A stretch of DNA of 6,635 bases from positions 1 through 6,635 of the forward strand of contig JAWWCA010000199.1 in the NCBI GenBank assembly GCA_033720695.1. The letters run 5' to 3'. Both the position numbers and the translations under genes were made by a program. Position 1 is the stretch's first letter, and the number at the start of each line of letters is the position of its first letter. Below the pieces are notes generated by a model. It was not told where the DNA came from and did not search any database. It saw only the letters and a list, made by a program, of their open reading frames with translations. Positions 5,280 to 6,635 of this stretch are shown piece by piece. The stretch comes from DATGQT01 sp033720695 (GTDB lineage Bacteria; Bacteroidota; Rhodothermia; Rhodothermales; Rubricoccaceae).

Positions 5280-6635
5280 ATGCTCGTCAGGCTCCGTCTC
5301 CTCGTCCTCCTCCTGCTCTGCCCCATCGCCCACGCGCAGGTCGTCTCGCTCGACGCCTACAGCGCCGGCGGCCCCCGCAGCGACGTCGGCGAGGACGTGG
5401 CGCTCGACGGGGCCGGCAACCTCTACGCCGCGGGCTCCTTCGAGGGCACGGCCTCGTTCGGCGCCCTCTCCCTCACCGCGGCCGACGACGACCCCGACAA
5501 CGACTGGCAGGACGTCTTCGTCGTGAAGTACGACGTGGGCGGGACCGCGCTGTGGGCCCGCCGCGCCGGCACCGGCGTCTTCAACGATTTCGCCGAGGGC
5601 ATCGCCGTCGGCTTCGACGGCAGCGTCTACGTGGCCGGTTCCTTCACCGGCATCGCGACGTGGGATGGCGGCACCAACCCGGACGTCACGCTCACGACGC
5701 GGAACGACTTCGACGGCTTCCTCGCCAAGTACACCACCGACGGCGACCTGGCGTGGGTGGCCCAGGCCGGCGGTCCCGGCCAGGACACCGGCCGGGGCGT
5801 GGCCGTCACGACCTCCGGCGAGGTCTACTTCGCAGGCGACTTCGAGCAGACCGCCCTCTTCGGCACGAGCACCGAGCTCACGAGCGCTGGCTCCGACGAC
5901 GCCTTCGTCGCCAAGTACGCGGCCGACGGCACCCTGCTGTGGGTCCGCCAGGGCGGCGGGGGCGAGGGCGACAACGCCTGGAACGTGGCGACGGACCTCG
6001 AAGGCAACGCCTACGCCGTCGGCTCCTTCCGTGGCGTGGGGCTGTGGGGCGGCCTCCCGCTCCAGAGCCGCGGCCTCTCGGACCTCTTTGCGGTGAAGTA
6101 CGACCCGAACGGGACCCCCCAGTGGGTGCAGCAGGTCGGCGGCAGCGGGAGCGACTTCGGGCGTGGGATCGCCGTGCCCCTCGGGCCGTGGGGCGTCTTC
6201 GTCACCGGCTCGTTCGAGAACACGATCCTCGTGGGCTCGGACGTCCTCGACAGCGCGGGCTTCTCCGACGTCGTCATCGCCCGCCTCGACCCTGTCACGG
6301 GCGCGCCCGTGTGGGGCGTCCGCGGAGGCGGCAGCGGCTTCGACATCGGCAACGACCTCGCCCTCGCCCCCATCGTCGTCGGCGCCCCGAGCTACGAGCT
6401 CTACACGTCGGGCTACGTGGACGGCGACGGCACCTTCTCCCGAGGCGACCGCTCGCGCGCCTACAGCAGCAACGGCGGCATCGACGGGTTCGTGGCGGTT
6501 CTCCGCGACCGTCCCGCAAACACGGCGCCCCTCCCCTACGCGGTGATCCAGACGCTCGGCGGGACGAACGCCGACCGGGGGTACGGCGTCGGCACCGCCG
6601 ACATCGGCGCGACGCTGGCGGGCGTGGCGGTCACG
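5280..6635 (+). CDS. Secreted SBBP-repeat beta-propeller protein, N-terminal part (3' end outside window)
   Basis: The frame is open from the ATG at 5280 to the right edge (452 codons, no stop). Residues 1-19 form a Sec signal peptide: two Arg, a run of Leu/Val, and a site AHA|Q, again leaving Gln first. The Cys at 14 is preceded by Leu, so it is not a lipobox. The mature part is built of about 62-residue repeats with the pattern GxxxD-xGxxxAVxxxGxVYxAGSF, then DxFVAKYxxDGxxxWVxxxGG, as in the SBBP (seven-bladed beta-propeller) repeat family. Units span about 28-97, 97-164, 164-226, 226-288, 288-350 and 350-428, and a seventh begins at 428. Units 1 and 6 carry extra acidic residues (DDDPDNDWQD; DGDGTFSRGD). 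The rest of the gene may encode further domains and a T9SS tail like its neighbour, but this is not visible. Ligand and role are unknown. Confidence 0.93.
   Translation, partial: MLVRLRLLVLLLLCPIAHAQVVSLDAYSAGGPRSDVGEDVALDGAGNLYAAGSFEGTASFGALSLTAADDDPDNDWQDVFVVKYDVGGTALWARRAGTGVFNDFAEGIAVGFDGSVYVAGSFTGIATWDGGTNPDVTLTTRNDFDGFLAKYTTDGDLAWVAQAGGPGQDTGRGVAVTTSGEVYFAGDFEQTALFGTSTELTSAGSDDAFVAKYAADGTLLWVRQGGGGEGDNAWNVATDLEGNAYAVGSFRGVGLWGGLPLQSRGLSDLFAVKYDPNGTPQWVQQVGGSGSDFGRGIAVPLGPWGVFVTGSFENTILVGSDVLDSAGFSDVVIARLDPVTGAPVWGVRGGGSGFDIGNDLALAPIVVGAPSYELYTSGYVDGDGTFSRGDRSRAYSSNGGIDGFVAVLRDRPANTAPLPYAVIQTLGGTNADRGYGVGTADIGATLAGVAVT

Noticed and set aside
4076..5326. 416-codon minus-strand frame overlapping the rhomboid and 91-aa genes
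   Set aside because: It is very rich in Arg and Pro with no family features; it is a frame shadow of the real genes.
5280..5340. Possible lipoprotein signal in the SBBP protein (Cys at residue 14)
   Set aside because: The residues before Cys are LLL, lacking the small residue at -1 of a lipobox, and a good signal peptidase I site AHA|Q follows.

Overview
The window is GC-rich DNA; codon third positions are almost always G or C. It fits a Rhodothermota/Bacteroidota bacterium, with the marine Rhodothermales (Rubricoccus/Rubrivirga-like) my best guess. Three points support this: a type IX secretion (T9SS) C-terminal sorting domain, two Sec signal peptides with Gln at position +1 of the predicted mature protein, and starts that mostly lack Shine-Dalgarno sequences. 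The genus is inference; the phylum-level call is firmer. No RNA gene, CRISPR array, insertion sequence or integrase is visible.

Layout, left to right. (1) 2-1276, plus strand: the C-terminal 424 codons of the AAA+ unfoldase ClpC, followed by a strong GC hairpin. (2) 1277-1520: a spacer with that hairpin, candidate Bacteroidota-type promoter elements and a 13-bp direct repeat. (3) 1521-3563, plus: a complete secreted protein with seven FG-GAP repeats (an integrin-alpha-like calcium-binding beta-propeller), an Ig-like segment and a T9SS sorting tail. (4) 3564-3608: a short convergent gap with weak hairpins. (5) 5145 back to 3609, minus: a co-directional cluster transcribed in the order small soluble protein (91 aa), rhomboid intramembrane protease (258 aa), small acidic protein with an ESFPASDPP motif (62 aa), and single-pass membrane protein with an acidic tail (60 aa). 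(6) 5146-5279: a divergent promoter region. (7) 5280-6635, plus: the first 452 codons of a second secreted beta-propeller protein, of the SBBP-repeat type, cut by the right edge.

ClpC is intracellular proteostasis machinery and appears unrelated to its neighbours. The two propeller proteins are probably exported to the cell surface or medium. The rhomboid cluster is the least explained part. Its first two genes are 3 nt apart and the third follows after 16 nt, so they are probably co-transcribed. The last two products are unrelated in overall layout but share a short acidic motif around TIDP. No striking new defence or mobile system is visible; the small-protein/rhomboid cluster is the best candidate for undescribed biology.
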